In this document: one piece after another, positions 1-9,739 of the stretch
Numbering within the stretch: the first letter of the stretch is position 1
Layout of the letters: the number at the start of each line of letters is the position of its first letter
Origin: Burkholderiales bacterium
GTDB taxonomy: Bacteria; Pseudomonadota; Gammaproteobacteria; Burkholderiales; Burkholderiaceae
Length of the DNA: 30,621 nucleotides
Direction of reading: 5' to 3'
Assembly: GCA_947372535.1 (NCBI GenBank)
Contig: CANBUA010000012.1
Location: 1-30,621, forward strand
The notes under the pieces: model-generated
What the model saw: the letters and a program-made list of their open reading frames with translations, nothing else
Told to the model about the DNA's origin: nothing
Databases searched by the model: none
Position numbers and translations under genes: made by a program

Positions 1-1148
1 GGCGGCGTCACCTCGATGAAATCCTCGCCCTCGACCACGGTGGCGCCCAGCTTGCGCAGCTCGGTGGCCATGGCGGCGATGCGGTCGGTCTCCTTGACGC
101 GCCAACTGGCGATGTTGCGCAACCGGGTCGTGCCCTCGGCGTACAAGGCCATCACGGCCAGGGTCATGGCCGCATCGGGGATGTGGTTGCAGTCCATGTC
201 CACGGCTTTGAGCGGCCAGTGGCCCCGGCTGATTTCCAGCCAGTTGGGGCCACCCTTGATGCGGGCGCCCATGGCCTTGGCCGCCTCGATGAAGCGAATG
301 TCGCCCTGGATGGAGTTCTTGCCCACGCCTTCAATGCGCACCGGCTGGTCCTGCCCGGCGATCGCGCCCAGGGCGATGAAGTAAGACGCCGACGACGCAT
401 CTGCCTCGATGTGGATCTGGCCGGGCGACTGGTAACGGCTGCCCTGCGGAATGATGAAGCGTTCCCAGCCTTCGCGTTGCACGGTGATGCCAAAGCGGGC
501 CAACAGGTTGAGCGTGATCTCGATGTAAGGCTTGGAGATCAGCTCGCCTTCGACGTCGATGATCAGGGCTTGCTGTTGCGAGACCAGCGGCAGCGCCAGC
601 AGCAAGGCGGTGAGGAACTGGCTGGAGACATCGCCTCGCACCTTGATGGGTTGGTCCAGCTTGAGGTGGCCACCAGCCAGGCGCAGGGGCGGGTAGCCCT
701 CCTGGCCGACACATTCGATGTGGCAGCCCAGCGGGCGCAGTGCATCGATCAAATCTCCGATGGGGCGCTCGTGCATGCGCGGCACGCCGCTGAGTTCGAA
801 GGTGCCGCCATGGGTGGCCGACAGCAGCGCCAGGGCGGCCGTCAGCGGACGCATCGCCGTGCCCGCATTGCCCAAGAACAACTGGGCGTTCTGCACGGTG
901 GGCTGACCCGCCAGGCCGGTGATCTCCAGCACCTCGCCATCGTGCTGAATGGTGCAGCCCAGGGTACGCAGCGCGTCCAGCATCACGCGCGTGTCGTCCG
1001 AGGCCAGCAGGTCATGCACGCGGGTGGTGCCGGCGCTCAGGCCGGCCAGCAGCAGCACGCGGTTGGAGATGCTCTTGGAGCCGGGCAGGCGGACCGTGCC
1101 CGAGGCGTCAAGCAAAGGGGGCAGGTCGAGGAAGGCTGTCGTGTACAT
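1..1148 (-). CDS. aroA: 3-phosphoshikimate 1-carboxyvinyltransferase (EPSP synthase), 3' end off the window
   Basis: EPSP synthase transfers the enolpyruvyl group of PEP to shikimate-3-phosphate, the sixth step of the cytoplasmic shikimate pathway. The reading frame starts at the ATG at 1148 and stays open for 382 codons to the left edge, so about 45-60 C-terminal residues of the usual 425-440 are missing. Near the N terminus [10 protein letters not shown] carries the substrate-binding Lys25, Ser26 and Arg30. The family motif [11 protein letters not shown] is intact, with the Gly and Pro of the class I (glyphosate-sensitive) form. Later stretches such as [16 protein letters not shown] and [12 protein letters not shown] are also diagnostic. 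It follows tyrA on the same strand after 71 bases, fitting an aromatic amino acid operon. No strong Shine-Dalgarno sequence precedes the ATG, so translation may be coupled or weak. The assignment is secure; only the 3' end is unseen. Confidence 0.96.
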   Translation of the reverse strand, partial: MYTTAFLDLPPLLDASGTVRLPGSKSISNRVLLLAGLSAGTTRVHDLLASDDTRVMLDALRTLGCTIQHDGEVLEITGLAGQPTVQNAQLFLGNAGTAMRPLTAALALLSATHGGTFELSGVPRMHERPIGDLIDALRPLGCHIECVGQEGYPPLRLAGGHLKLDQPIKVRGDVSSQFLTALLLALPLVSQQQALIIDVEGELISKPYIEITLNLLARFGITVQREGWERFIIPQGSRYQSPGQIHIEADASSASYFIALGAIAGQDQPVRIEGVGKNSIQGDIRFIEAAKAMGARIKGGPNWLEISRGHWPLKAVDMDCNHIPDAAMTLAVMALYAEGTTRLRNIASWRVKETDRIAAMATELRKLGATVVEGEDFIEVTP

Positions 1149-1219
1149 GGCTGAACGCTGAGGCACCGGGTGGCGCGCAAGGAGGCTGGCCCGCGGTCAC
1201 GGGCCCATCGGGGAAGAGC

Positions 1220-2122
1220 TTAACGCGAACCTGGGGGTTTGCCCCCGGCGGCCGGCCCCTGCGACTGAAGGGTCCACTGGGTGCGCGCGTCCGAGGCCGA
1301 GGTGATCTGCTGCTGCAGGGCTTCGCTGCTCCAGTCGCGCATGCTGCACTCCATGGCATCCAGTGCGGCGCGGAAGGCCTCGGATTGTTTGAGCACCTCT
1401 TCGCGGTTGGCCAGCAGGATGTCGCGCCAGACCGTGGGATCGCTGGCAGCGATGCGGCTGAAATCGCGGAAACCGGGGCCAGCCAGTGACAGGAACTCCT
1501 TGCCCGCCGGCTGCTGGTTCATGGCGTTGAGGTAGGCAAAGGCAATCAAGTGCGGCAGGTGGCTGACGGCGGCAAAGGCTGCGTCATGGTTCTCTGGCGA
1601 CATCTTGAGCACCTGGCAGCCGATGGCCGCCCACACGTCCGTGGCCTTTTGCACCAGGATGGGATCGGTTTGCGCCAAGGGTGTCAGGATGACCTTGCGG
1701 CCCAGGTAGAGCTGGGCATCGGCATGCTCGATGCCGGCCACTTCCCGCCCTGCGATGGGGTGGGCGGGCACGAAGGAGGGCAGGCGCTCCTTCAGCACGC
1801 GCCGTGCCGCATCGACCACGTCACGCTTGGTCGAGCCCACGTCCATGAACAGCACGCCCGGATCGACCAGGTGGCGGATGGCGCGGAAGGTGTTTTCGGT
1901 GGCCGAGACTGGCACGGCGATGATGACGATGTCCGATCCGGAGACCGCCAGCAGCGCCGATTCGGCCGCCACGTCGATCACGCCCAGGCGGCGCGCTTTC
2001 TCGACCGTGGAGGGCGATTTGCTGTAGCCCACGACGCGGCGTACCAGGCCCGCCTTTTTCAAGGCCAGGGCAAAGGAGCCGCCCATCAGGCCGCATCCGA
2101 TCAGACCGAGTTGCTTGAACAT
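1220..2122 (-). CDS. tyrA: Prephenate dehydrogenase
   Basis: This enzyme oxidatively decarboxylates prephenate to 4-hydroxyphenylpyruvate for tyrosine synthesis. The N-terminal Rossmann fold shows the dinucleotide motif GCGLMGG (about residues 9-15) and the C-terminal half is helical. The active-site segment HPIAGRE lies near residue 121. The 300-residue length fits the single-domain TyrA/cyclohexadienyl dehydrogenase type, without a fused chorismate mutase or ACT domain. The start could be GTG at 2125 or ATG at 2122; ATG is preferred because AAAGG lies about 8 bases upstream of it. The gene follows pheA with a 16-base gap, so the two are very likely co-transcribed. A GGGGG-TTTG-CCCCC inverted repeat lies in its last codons (1233-1246). 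Whether it prefers NAD or NADP, or also takes arogenate, cannot be told from the sequence. Confidence 0.95.
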   Translation of the reverse strand: MFKQLGLIGCGLMGGSFALALKKAGLVRRVVGYSKSPSTVEKARRLGVIDVAAESALLAVSGSDIVIIAVPVSATENTFRAIRHLVDPGVLFMDVGSTKRDVVDAARRVLKERLPSFVPAHPIAGREVAGIEHADAQLYLGRKVILTPLAQTDPILVQKATDVWAAIGCQVLKMSPENHDAAFAAVSHLPHLIAFAYLNAMNQQPAGKEFLSLAGPGFRDFSRIAASDPTVWRDILLANREEVLKQSEAFRAALDAMECSMRDWSSEALQQQITSASDARTQWTLQSQGPAAGGKPPGSR

Positions 2123-2138
2123 CACTCAGGCCTTTGAA

Positions 2139-3275
2139 TCAATGCGCATCGAGCGGAAAGGCGCCCAGCAGTTTGAAGAAGCTACTCTGCGCTTTCAAGG
2201 CTTGCAGCGCGGCGGCCACATTGGCCTCCTGCGGGTGGCCGGCCAGGTCCACGAAGAACACGTACTCCCATTGGCCCGAACGGGCGGGGCGGGATTCGAA
2301 GCGCGTCATGGACACACCGTGCTGCTTCAAGGGCACGAGCATGTCGTGCACGGCGCCGGGACGGTTGTCCACCGAGACGATCAGGCTCGTGCAATCGCGC
2401 CCAGTGGGCTGGGAAGGCGGGTGGCGATCGGTCGGTGTCACCACGACAAAACGGGTGCGGTTGTGGGCCTCGTCTTGCACCGCCGCCTGGACGACGTGCA
2501 GACCATATTGTGTAGCGGCACGCAGGCTGGCCAGCGCGGCCAATGAGGCATCCTCACCGGCCAGGCGGGCGCCTTCGGCATTGCTGGAGACGGGCCGGCG
2601 TTCGGCGTGGGGCAGGTGCTGGCTCAGCCAAGCCTGGCATTGGGCCAAGGCCTGCGGATGAGCCACCACCGCCTGGATGCCTTCGCGCGTGGTCGTCTTG
2701 CGCAGCAGGTTGTGCGTGACCAGCAGCGAGGTCTCGCCGATGATGGTCAGGGACGATTGCAGCAGCAGGTCCAGCGAACGCGCCACGACGCCTTCGGTGG
2801 AGTTCTCGACCGGGATCACGCCGAAGTCGGCCGAGCCGGCCACCGTGGCGCGGAACACCTCGTCGATGTTGGCGCAGACCACCGGGTCGATGGACGAGCC
2901 GAAATAATTCAAGGCCGCCTGCTCGCTGAAGGTGCCGATGGGGCCCAAAAAAGCGACGCGCTGACGGGCTTCCAGCGACCGGCAGGCCGACATGATCTCG
3001 CGCCAGATCGGAGCGATGCTCTCGGGCAGCACCGGGCCGGGGTTGTGTTGCTTCAGCCCTTCGATGACCTGAGCCTCGCGGTCCGGGCGAAACACGGGCG
3101 AGCCATCGATTTTTTTGACCTCACCCACGGCTTGGGCCAGTTGCGCGCGCTCGTTCAACAGTGTCAGCAACTGCTTGTCCACGCCATCGATGCGCACGCG
3201 CAGGTCCGCCAGTTGCTCGTCAACCGGACGTGCATCAATGGGTGCGTGACTGCCAGGGGCGTGTGGCTCAGCCAT
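2139..3275 (-). CDS. pheA: Bifunctional chorismate mutase/prephenate dehydratase (P-protein)
   Basis: The P-protein converts chorismate to prephenate and then to phenylpyruvate for phenylalanine synthesis. Residues about 16-104 form an AroQ-type chorismate mutase helix bundle, residues about 105-280 the prephenate dehydratase domain with the catalytic TRF motif at 274-276, and about 295-375 an ACT regulatory domain. The ACT domain has [10 protein letters not shown] (the GALV-type region) and ESRP at 327-330, the phenylalanine-binding motif, so feedback inhibition by phenylalanine is expected. The 378-residue length is normal. The frame also has a TTG at 3287, but the ATG at 3275 is the better start and overlaps the end of serC by 8 bases, which suggests translational coupling. 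tyrA follows. Pseudomonads often have a hisC copy between pheA and tyrA; here there is none. Confidence 0.96.
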   Translation of the reverse strand: MAEPHAPGSHAPIDARPVDEQLADLRVRIDGVDKQLLTLLNERAQLAQAVGEVKKIDGSPVFRPDREAQVIEGLKQHNPGPVLPESIAPIWREIMSACRSLEARQRVAFLGPIGTFSEQAALNYFGSSIDPVVCANIDEVFRATVAGSADFGVIPVENSTEGVVARSLDLLLQSSLTIIGETSLLVTHNLLRKTTTREGIQAVVAHPQALAQCQAWLSQHLPHAERRPVSSNAEGARLAGEDASLAALASLRAATQYGLHVVQAAVQDEAHNRTRFVVVTPTDRHPPSQPTGRDCTSLIVSVDNRPGAVHDMLVPLKQHGVSMTRFESRPARSGQWEYVFFVDLAGHPQEANVAAALQALKAQSSFFKLLGAFPLDAH

Positions 3276-4374
3276 GGGATTGCGCAAAGTCCTTGAGGTA
3301 GTCGATCAGGGCAGCGACACCGGCCACGGGCATGGCGTTGTAGATCGAGGCGCGCATGCCGCCCACGCTCTTGTGTCCCTTCAGTTGAAGCAAGCCCCGG
3401 GCCTTGGCGCCATCGAGGAACACCTCGTTCAGGTCGTCAGAAGGCAGGAAGAAGGGCACGTTCATGCGCGAGCGCCCGTGCACTGCCACCTTGTTGGTGT
3501 AGAAACCCGAGGCATCCAGGTAGTCGTACAGCATGGACGACTTGGTCACGCTGCGCGCTTCGATGGCGGCCAGACCGCTCAGATCGCCTTCACGCTGACG
3601 CAGGATCCACTGGAACACCAACCCGGCCAAATAGATGGCGTAGGTGGGGGGCGTGTTGTACATGGAGTCGTTGTCGGCCACCACCTTGTAGTCAAACGCG
3701 GTTGGGGTGATCGGCAAGGCCTGGCCCAGCAGGTCTTCACGGATGATGACCAGGGTCAGGCCGGCCGGGCCGATGTTTTTCTGCGCGCCGCCGTAGGCGA
3801 CGCCCACGCGCGTCCAGTCGATGGGGCGCGAGGCCACGTTGGAGGAGCAATCGACCACCAGGGGCGCGTTGCTGCCCAGGGCCTTCAGGTCGGGCAATTC
3901 GTGCAGCTCGATGCCATCGACGGTTTCGTTGCCGCACACATGCACATAGGCCGCATCCGCGCTCAGCTGCCAACTGCCGTAATCGGGCAGGGCCGTGTAG
4001 CGAGAAGCGGCGTTGCTGGAGGCGATGTTCACCTCGCAGTACTTGCGCGCTTCCTTCTGCGATTTTTCGGACCAGGAGCCCGTCACCACATAGTCCGCAC
4101 GCCCACCACGCGACAGGTTCATCGGCAGGATGGCGTTCTCGGCGATCGCGCCGCCCTGCATGAACAGCACCTTGAAGTGCGCCGGGATCGCCAGGATCTG
4201 GCGCAGGTCGGCTTCAGCCTGCTGGGCGATCGAGATGAAGTCCTTGCCGCGGTGGCTCATCTCCATCACGCTCATGCCCGAGCCGCGCCAGTCGAGCATC
4301 TCGTTGGCGGCTTGCTGAAGCACCTCTTCGGGCAGGGCGGCCGGGCCGGGCGCAAAGTTGAAAGGACGTGTCAT
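3268..4374 (-). CDS. serC: Phosphoserine aminotransferase
   Basis: SerC moves an amino group from glutamate to 3-phosphohydroxypyruvate in serine synthesis and to the matching intermediate of pyridoxal phosphate synthesis. It is a cytoplasmic class V PLP aminotransferase of 368 residues, the family's usual size. The N terminus [11 protein letters not shown] is diagnostic. The PLP lysine is Lys199 in [18 protein letters not shown] (41-46), [11 protein letters not shown] and the C-terminal [11 protein letters not shown] are further family signatures. The ATG at 4374 is the first sensible start. The stop codon overlaps the start of pheA. It lies 38 bases downstream of the DUF2059 gene, so it probably belongs to the gyrA-serC-pheA-tyrA-aroA transcription unit known from proteobacteria. 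Confidence 0.97.
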   Translation of the reverse strand: MTRPFNFAPGPAALPEEVLQQAANEMLDWRGSGMSVMEMSHRGKDFISIAQQAEADLRQILAIPAHFKVLFMQGGAIAENAILPMNLSRGGRADYVVTGSWSEKSQKEARKYCEVNIASSNAASRYTALPDYGSWQLSADAAYVHVCGNETVDGIELHELPDLKALGSNAPLVVDCSSNVASRPIDWTRVGVAYGGAQKNIGPAGLTLVIIREDLLGQALPITPTAFDYKVVADNDSMYNTPPTYAIYLAGLVFQWILRQREGDLSGLAAIEARSVTKSSMLYDYLDASGFYTNKVAVHGRSRMNVPFFLPSDDLNEVFLDGAKARGLLQLKGHKSVGGMRASIYNAMPVAGVAALIDYLKDFAQSHG

Positions 4375-4412
4375 ACCGGGTCCGGACCTGCTCGATCAGA
4401 GAAAGGAAAAGC

Positions 4413-5024
4413 TTACTTCTTGCCCTTGGCTGGCGCCGCCGCTGGGGCAGGCTTGTTGCCTTGGCTCAGCTTGCCGCCGGTGGCATCGTCCAGGATCTTG
4501 CGGATGGCTTCCTGCGTGGCTTGCAGCTTGGGATCAACCTGAGGGCGTGCGTCTTCAACCACCTTGTCGATCAGTGCCTTGCTCATGTCGGGCAGCAGGG
4601 TCTGGTACTTCTTGAGCACGGGCGATTCGAGCATGGTCACCAGTTGACGAAGTTCGTCTTCGGTGAACTTCTCGTCGAACAGGGGGGCGACAACAGTCTG
4701 GCTGTCTTTGATGGTCACCATGCGCACCACGGGCAGGGCGGCGTCGAGGTACTTCTTGATTTCAGCATCCAGGGCCTTGGCTGTGGCTTCGCGCTTTTCG
4801 GGGGGCACACCCTGGGCCAGGATGGGCTGAGCTGCCGCCACCAGTTGGCGAGCTGGCGTTTCGGCCAGGCCACGCGCCGTGGTTTCCAGGGAAGACTGCT
4901 GGATGTTCAGCAGTTTTTGAACCAGTTCCTTCTTGGTGTCGGCGGCCTGGGCGGCGGTGGCGGCCAGGGCCAGGGTCGAGGCCAACAGGGTGGTCCACAG
5001 GGATTGCTTGAATGTCGTCATCAT
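4413..5024 (-). CDS. Secreted DUF2059 family protein
   Basis: The protein (203 residues from the chosen start) opens with a classical Sec signal peptide: a short polar start, a hydrophobic core and an Ala-rich AQA cleavage site near residue 27. It should be periplasmic. The mature part is mostly helical, with the pattern of DUF2059: a KELVQKLLNIQQSS-like helix near the start and a C-terminal half around FTEDELRQLVTMLESPVLKKYQ. It ends in an Ala/Pro/Lys-rich tail. The open frame reaches back to 5090, but the ATG at 5024 has AGGA seven bases upstream and puts the signal peptide at the N terminus. It sits between gyrA and serC in the same direction, which suggests co-transcription. No biochemical function is established for the family, and I infer none beyond an envelope location. 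Confidence 0.85.
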   Translation of the reverse strand: MMTTFKQSLWTTLLASTLALAATAAQAADTKKELVQKLLNIQQSSLETTARGLAETPARQLVAAAQPILAQGVPPEKREATAKALDAEIKKYLDAALPVVRMVTIKDSQTVVAPLFDEKFTEDELRQLVTMLESPVLKKYQTLLPDMSKALIDKVVEDARPQVDPKLQATQEAIRKILDDATGGKLSQGNKPAPAAAPAKGKK

Positions 5025-5089
5025 CGTCTTGTCCTGGTTAGGGGCCTGCGTGGTGCGGGCCAGTGGATCTTGGTTGCTCTCAGCGGGCA

Positions 5090-7750
5090 TTAGGTTCCGC
5101 TGTCGGGGTTGCCGTCAGCGGTGTCTTCAGGGGCGGCGTTGTCGTCGACGCCTGCTTCATCGTGGCCGGCGGCATCTGGGTTGGCATCGTTTTCGACAAT
5201 GCGTTGCAGGCCGATCATTTTGGCGCCTTCATCCAAGGCCATCAGCGTCACGCCTTGTGTGGCGCGACCCAGCTCACGGATCTCAGACACCCGGGTGCGC
5301 ACCAGCACGCCCTTGTCGGTGATCAGCATGATCTCGTCTTCCGGACGCACCAGGGTGGCCGCGACCACCTTGCCATTGCGCTCGGTTTGCTGGATGGCGA
5401 TCATGCCCTTGGTGCCGCGGCCGTGGCGGGTGTACTCGACGATGCTGGTGCGTTTGCCGTAGCCATTCTCGGTGGCGGTCAGCACGCTTTGCGTTTCGTC
5501 CTCGGCCACGAGCATGGCGATCACGCTCTGGCCTTCGTCCAGGGCCATGCCGCGCACGCCCCGGGCGCTGCGGCCCACGGCGCGCACGTCGTCTTCATCG
5601 AAGCGCACGGCCTTGCCGCCGTCAGAGAACAGCATCACGTCGTGCTTGCCGTCGGTCAGGGCGGCGCCCACGAGGATGTCCCCATCGTCCAGGCCCACGG
5701 CGATGATGCCGGCCTTGCGCGGGTTGCTGAAATCGGTCAGCGGGGTCTTTTTGACGGTGCCCAGGCGCGTGGCCATGAACACATAGTGATCTTCAGGGAA
5801 GCTGCGGAACTCGCCGGTCAGCGGCAGCACCACGTTGATCTTCTCGTCTTTTTCAAGGGGGAACATGTTGACCATGGGCTTGCCGCGCGAATTGCGCGAG
5901 CCCTGCGGCACTTCCCAGACCTTGATCCAGTAGACGCGGCCCCGGTTGCTGAAGCACAGGATGTAATCGTGCGTGTTGGCGATGAAGAGCTGGTCGATCC
6001 AGTCGTCTTCCTTCGTGGCCGTGGCTTGCTTGCCGCGTCCGCCGCGCTTTTGCGCGCGGTATTCGCTCAGGGGCTGGCTCTTGATGTAGCCGGTGTGCGA
6101 GAGCGTCACCACCATGTCGGTCGGGGTGATCAGGTCTTCGGTGCCCAGCTCCAGCGCGTTGTGCTCGATCTGGCTGCGGCGTGCGCCCAGCTTGGTCTGA
6201 CCGAACTCCTGGCGGATGGCCAGCAGTTCTTCCGAGATGATGAAAGACACGCGCTCGGGCTTGGCCAGGATGTCCAGCAAATCAGCGATCTGCGCCATCA
6301 CGTCGCGGTATTCGCCCAGGATCTTGTCCTGCTCCAGTCCGGTCAGGCGTTGCAGACGCATCTGCAGGATCTCGCCAGCCTGGTCGTCGGACAGGCGGTA
6401 GAGGCCATCGGGCTGCATGCCGTACTGCAGCTCCAGGCCTTCGGGGCGGTAGTCCTTGGGGTCACCCTGGGTACGGGCGAGCATCTCGCGCACCATGGAT
6501 GAATCCCAGCTTTTGCTCATCAGCGCGGCCTTGGCCACGGGCGGCGTCGGCGAGCTCTTGATGGTCTCGATGAACTCGTCGATGTTGGCCAGCGCCACGG
6601 CCAGGCCTTCAAGCACATGGCCGCGCTCACGCGCCTTGCGCAGCTCGAACACCGTGCGGCGCGTCACGACTTCGCGGCGGTGCTCCAGGAAGACCTGGAT
6701 CAGCGTCTTGAGGTTGCACAGCTTGGGTTGCCCGTCGATCAGGGCCACCATGTTGATGCCGAAGGTGTCCTGCAGCTGCGTCTGCTTGTACAGGTTGTTG
6801 AGCACCACCTCGGGCACTTCACCGCGCTTGAGGTCGATCACCACGCGCATGCCGGACTTGTCGGACTCGTCCTGGATGTGGCTGATGCCCTCGATCTTTT
6901 TCTCGTTGACCAGTTCGGCGATGCGCTCGAGCAGGGTCTTCTTGTTGACCTGGTAAGGGATCTCATCGACGATGATCGACTGGCGGCTGCCCTTGTCGAT
7001 GTCCTCGAAGTGGACCTTGGCGCGCATGACCACGCGGCCGCGGCCAGTGCGATAGCCCTCGCGCACGCCCGACAGGCCATAGATGATGCCGGCGGTCGGG
7101 AAATCGGGCGCCGGGATGATTTCCATCAGCTCGTCAATGGAGCAATCTGGGTTCTTGAGCGAGTGCAGGCAGGCGTCCACGACCTCGTTGAGGTTGTGCG
7201 GCGGGATGTTCGTGGCCATGCCCACGGCGATGCCCGACGAGCCATTGATCAGCAGGTTGGGCACGCGGGCCGGCAGCACCAGCGGCTCTTTCTCGGAGCC
7301 GTCGTAGTTCGGGCCGAAGTTGACCGTTTCCTTGTCGATGTCGGCCAGCATCTCGTGGGCGATCTTGGACAGGCGGATTTCGGTGTACCGCATGGCGGCG
7401 GCGTTGTCGCCGTCCACCGAGCCGAAATTGCCCTGGCCGTCGACCAGCATGTGGCGCAGCGAGAAATCCTGGGCCATCCGCACGATGGTGTCGTAAACCG
7501 CCGAGTCGCCGTGCGGGTGGTATTTACCGATCACGTCACCGACGATGCGGGCCGACTTCTTGTAGGCGCGGTTCCAGTCGTTGTTGAGCTCGTGCATGGC
7601 GAACAGCACGCGCCGATGAACCGGCTTGAGGCCGTCACGGGCATCGGGCAGGGCACGGCCCACGATCACGCTCATGGCGTAATCGAGGTACGAACGCCGC
7701 ATCTCCTCTTCGAGGCTAATGGGCAGGGTTTCCTTGGCGAATGGCGTCAT
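5090..7750 (-). CDS. gyrA: DNA gyrase subunit A
   Basis: GyrA is the DNA-cutting and rejoining subunit of the A2B2 type II topoisomerase that introduces negative supercoils. The 886-residue chain has the breakage-reunion domain (about 1-520) with the catalytic tyrosine at Tyr122 in AMRYTEIRL, and a C-terminal beta-pinwheel domain. The GyrA box, needed for DNA wrapping, is QKRGGRG at 567-573, which separates it from ParC. The quinolone-resistance region has Ser83 and Asp87 (GDSAVYD), the sensitive-type residues in E. coli numbering. The C terminus is an acidic tail rich in Asp, Glu and Ala. The start ATG at 7750 begins [17 protein letters not shown], the family's usual N terminus. It appears to head the leftward operon continuing to the DUF2059 gene and serC, and faces an OmpA-family gene on the other strand. 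Confidence 0.98.
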   Translation of the reverse strand: MTPFAKETLPISLEEEMRRSYLDYAMSVIVGRALPDARDGLKPVHRRVLFAMHELNNDWNRAYKKSARIVGDVIGKYHPHGDSAVYDTIVRMAQDFSLRHMLVDGQGNFGSVDGDNAAAMRYTEIRLSKIAHEMLADIDKETVNFGPNYDGSEKEPLVLPARVPNLLINGSSGIAVGMATNIPPHNLNEVVDACLHSLKNPDCSIDELMEIIPAPDFPTAGIIYGLSGVREGYRTGRGRVVMRAKVHFEDIDKGSRQSIIVDEIPYQVNKKTLLERIAELVNEKKIEGISHIQDESDKSGMRVVIDLKRGEVPEVVLNNLYKQTQLQDTFGINMVALIDGQPKLCNLKTLIQVFLEHRREVVTRRTVFELRKARERGHVLEGLAVALANIDEFIETIKSSPTPPVAKAALMSKSWDSSMVREMLARTQGDPKDYRPEGLELQYGMQPDGLYRLSDDQAGEILQMRLQRLTGLEQDKILGEYRDVMAQIADLLDILAKPERVSFIISEELLAIRQEFGQTKLGARRSQIEHNALELGTEDLITPTDMVVTLSHTGYIKSQPLSEYRAQKRGGRGKQATATKEDDWIDQLFIANTHDYILCFSNRGRVYWIKVWEVPQGSRNSRGKPMVNMFPLEKDEKINVVLPLTGEFRSFPEDHYVFMATRLGTVKKTPLTDFSNPRKAGIIAVGLDDGDILVGAALTDGKHDVMLFSDGGKAVRFDEDDVRAVGRSARGVRGMALDEGQSVIAMLVAEDETQSVLTATENGYGKRTSIVEYTRHGRGTKGMIAIQQTERNGKVVAATLVRPEDEIMLITDKGVLVRTRVSEIRELGRATQGVTLMALDEGAKMIGLQRIVENDANPDAAGHDEAGVDDNAAPEDTADGNPDSGT

Positions 7751-7782
7751 GCGGTTTTCTGGGGTGCGCGGGGCAACTGAGG

Positions 7783-7788
7783 ATTGTA
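7783..7788 (-). promoter_or_regulatory. Candidate -10 element for gyrA
   Basis: On the minus strand TACAAT (5 of 6 matches to the sigma-70 -10 consensus) lies 33 bases upstream of the gyrA ATG. No good -35 hexamer is seen at 16-18 bases, so the call is weak. It lies in the 229-base divergent region shared with the OmpA-family gene. Confidence 0.3.
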
Positions 7789-7979
7789 ATTGGTGCTGGT
7801 CTGTCGCACTGCAGCAACAAGGTGTATCTCAAACGAGGCTTTAGGAGCGCCGTGCCGCATGTTCGCTGGACGCTCTCACCCCGTGTGGCAGAATGTTTCG
7901 TGTGTCTGGCCCCAGGGGTTTTCCCTTAATTTTTTGGGGCTCGTTGCAGCTGTTGCTGCGTACTTCACGTGAGGATCTC

Positions 7980-8621
7980 ATGAATAAACTGAATAAAGTT
8001 GCCGCCCTGTTCGCTGTTGCTGCCTTGACGGCCGGTGTTGCCCAGGCTCAAAACATCGACAACTGGCGCGCAACTGACGGCACCGCCGTCAAGAACGGGA
8101 CCAACGAGCTGTGCTGGCGCGACAACTTCTGGACGCCCGCCACCGGCATCCAGGGCTGCGATGGCGTGCCCGCTCCCAAGGCTGCCGTGCTGCCTGCTCC
8201 CGCACCAGCACCTGCTCCTATGGCTGCTCCCGCACCGGCCCCAGCCGTGATCGCTGCGCCTCAGGTCGAGAAGGTCAGCTTCGCCGCCGATGCATTCTTC
8301 GACTTCGACAAAGCTACCCTCAAGCCTGAAGGCAAGGCCAAGCTGGACGACCTGGCCGACAAGGTCAAGGGCCTGAACCTGGAAGTCATCATCGCCACGG
8401 GTCACACTGACTCCAAGGGCTCCGATGCCTACAACCAGAAGCTGTCCGTGCGCCGCGCCGATGCTGTCAAGTCCTACCTGACCGGCAAGGGCGTCGAAGC
8501 CACCAAGGTCTACACCGAAGGCAAGGGCGAAGCCCAACCTGTGGCCGACAACAAGACGGACGAAGGTCGCGCCAAGAACCGCCGCGTCGAAATCGAAGTG
8601 GTCGGCACTCGCAACAAGTGA
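7980..8621 (+). CDS. OmpA-family outer-membrane/peptidoglycan-binding protein, short form
   Basis: The 213-residue precursor has a Sec signal peptide cut after AQA (about residue 23). A short N-terminal module follows with two cysteines, Cys45 and Cys60, likely disulfide-bonded, around ELCWRDNFWTPATG. Next is a Pro/Ala-rich linker (about 64-95), then a C-terminal OmpA domain (about 97-210). The OmpA domain has Asp144 in TGHTD and Arg159 in SVRRA, 15 residues apart as in the diaminopimelate-binding pair of OmpA proteins, so it should anchor to peptidoglycan. It lacks the eight-stranded barrel of E. coli OmpA. This short type is common in Burkholderiales. The ATG at 7980 is chosen because GAGGA lies just upstream and the signal peptide begins there; the open frame extends further back. 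The gene is monocistronic, with a terminator 46 bases downstream. Confidence 0.9.
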   Translation: MNKLNKVAALFAVAALTAGVAQAQNIDNWRATDGTAVKNGTNELCWRDNFWTPATGIQGCDGVPAPKAAVLPAPAPAPAPMAAPAPAPAVIAAPQVEKVSFAADAFFDFDKATLKPEGKAKLDDLADKVKGLNLEVIIATGHTDSKGSDAYNQKLSVRRADAVKSYLTGKGVEATKVYTEGKGEAQPVADNKTDEGRAKNRRVEIEVVGTRNK

Positions 8622-8667
8622 TGCCCTCGGCATTCGAGCCTGGTTAACAGGCTTGGATCGTCCGATC

Positions 8668-8703
8668 AAAACCCCGCAAGAGTTTGGCTCGGCGGGGTTT
8701 TTT
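8668..8703 (+). terminator. Rho-independent terminator after the OmpA-family gene
   Basis: A perfect 10-base-pair stem, AAAACCCCGC (8668-8677) with GCGGGGTTTT (8692-8701), encloses a 14-base loop and runs into TTTTTT. It lies 46 bases after the OmpA-family stop codon. The A-run on the left arm could also let it work for transcripts coming from the right. Confidence 0.88.
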
Positions 8704-8729
8704 CATGCCTGCGGGCTTTGTAAGCATCC

Positions 8730-8758
8730 TTGTGATTGTCAATCTAGGGGGGTAGCAT
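8730..8758 (+). promoter_or_regulatory. Candidate sigma-70 promoter for the CREST-type membrane protein
   Basis: TTGTGA (8730-8735) and TAGCAT (8753-8758) are separated by exactly 17 bases. Each matches the consensus at 4 of 6 positions. Transcription would begin near 8765, about 20 bases before the likely start codon at 8786. The position directly after the preceding terminator supports it. Confidence 0.4.
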
Positions 8759-8785
8759 TGTTTTGCCCGCCTATGGTCGTGGACC

Positions 8786-9739
8786 ATGGCTGGGTTGTCC
8801 CTTGGCTCACCCACGCCCCAGATGACTCCTCCGGCTGATTCTGCTGCTGCTTCATTGATGGCCTTGTCGCCGGTGCTGTCGCGTCGGGCGACCATGGCCT
8901 TGATGTTCGCGATTGCCCTGGCCGGGGCGGCAGGCCTGGTCGCCTGGGGGCCGGTGGGGCTGGTGCCGCACATGCATCAGTTTGCCGACACCCGGCGCTT
9001 GCTGGACACGCCAAACGGCGCCAACGTCTGGAGCCACTTGCCGCTGCTGCCGATCGGTGTCTGGGGGTTGTGGCGCGTCTCGCGCTTGCCTGGCGAGGAA
9101 TCCCTGCGCGGGGTCTGGGCGGCCTTTTTTTGCTGCCAGATGCTCGCCACCTTGGGGGGCATGGCTTACCACTGGCGCCCGGAGGCGCTCAGCTTGGTGT
9201 GGGATCAAGTGCCCCGCTCGGCTGCTTGTGCGCTATTTGCCTCGGCCTTTCTGGCAGAGCGCATCGACCCGCGTTTCGGCGGGCCGCCTGTCATCGCCGT
9301 GGCGCTGGGGGCTGCATGCTTGGGTGGGGTGTGGTGGCTCTGGAGCCTGCAGGCCTGGGGGCTCGGCGATCTCAGGCCGCTGTTGTGGCTGGAACTGTGT
9401 CCCATGGCCATCGTCGCCACGGGCGCCTGGAACCTGCACGGCCACTTGCTCACGCGCAACGACTGGATGCGCTCGCAACTGAGCTTTGTGGTGGCGCAGA
9501 CGGTGGATTGGTTTGACGCCCCCATCTATGAATGGACGGGGCATTGGCTGAGCGGCCATGCCATCCGGCACTTGGCCCTGGCCGCTTGCGTCGGTTGGGT
9601 GGCCTATCGTCTCGGCAACCCGGGTGCACGGGCGTCGTCAACGCCAAAGCAGCAAGAGCCGTCGGGTCAGGCGGTGCCAGCCGAGCGGGTCTTGCTGGAT
9701 CAGCCCAATGACCTGAACGACCAGGTCACACCAGCGTGA
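8786..9739 (+). CDS. CREST-superfamily (alkaline phytoceramidase-like) integral membrane protein
   Basis: The protein (up to 317 residues) has about seven hydrophobic segments between residues 35 and 280. Its motifs fit the bacterial alkaline-ceramidase-like branch of the CREST membrane hydrolases. These are a His in GGMAYHWRPEA, an Asp in VWDQVPRSAA followed by an FLAERID stretch, and two spaced His in the last membrane segment (GHWLSGHAIRHLALA). CREST enzymes use conserved His and Asp residues to bind zinc and hydrolyse amide bonds of lipids; that activity here is inference. The polar C-terminal tail of about 40 residues looks disordered. The start is uncertain: ATG at 8786, 8822 and 8858 are all possible and none has a good Shine-Dalgarno sequence. 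The 3' end overlaps the convergent GMC gene by 14 bases. Confidence 0.7.
   Translation: MAGLSLGSPTPQMTPPADSAAASLMALSPVLSRRATMALMFAIALAGAAGLVAWGPVGLVPHMHQFADTRRLLDTPNGANVWSHLPLLPIGVWGLWRVSRLPGEESLRGVWAAFFCCQMLATLGGMAYHWRPEALSLVWDQVPRSAACALFASAFLAERIDPRFGGPPVIAVALGAACLGGVWWLWSLQAWGLGDLRPLLWLELCPMAIVATGAWNLHGHLLTRNDWMRSQLSFVVAQTVDWFDAPIYEWTGHWLSGHAIRHLALAACVGWVAYRLGNPGARASSTPKQQEPSGQAVPAERVLLDQPNDLNDQVTPA

Noticed and set aside
5063..6502. 479-codon plus-strand frame opposite gyrA
   Set aside because: It is antisense to gyrA, with no domain or signal.
6456..6956. Plus-strand frames within the gyrA region, high in Ser/Met/Arg
   Set aside because: They are shadows of gyrA in an alternate frame with no independent start signals.
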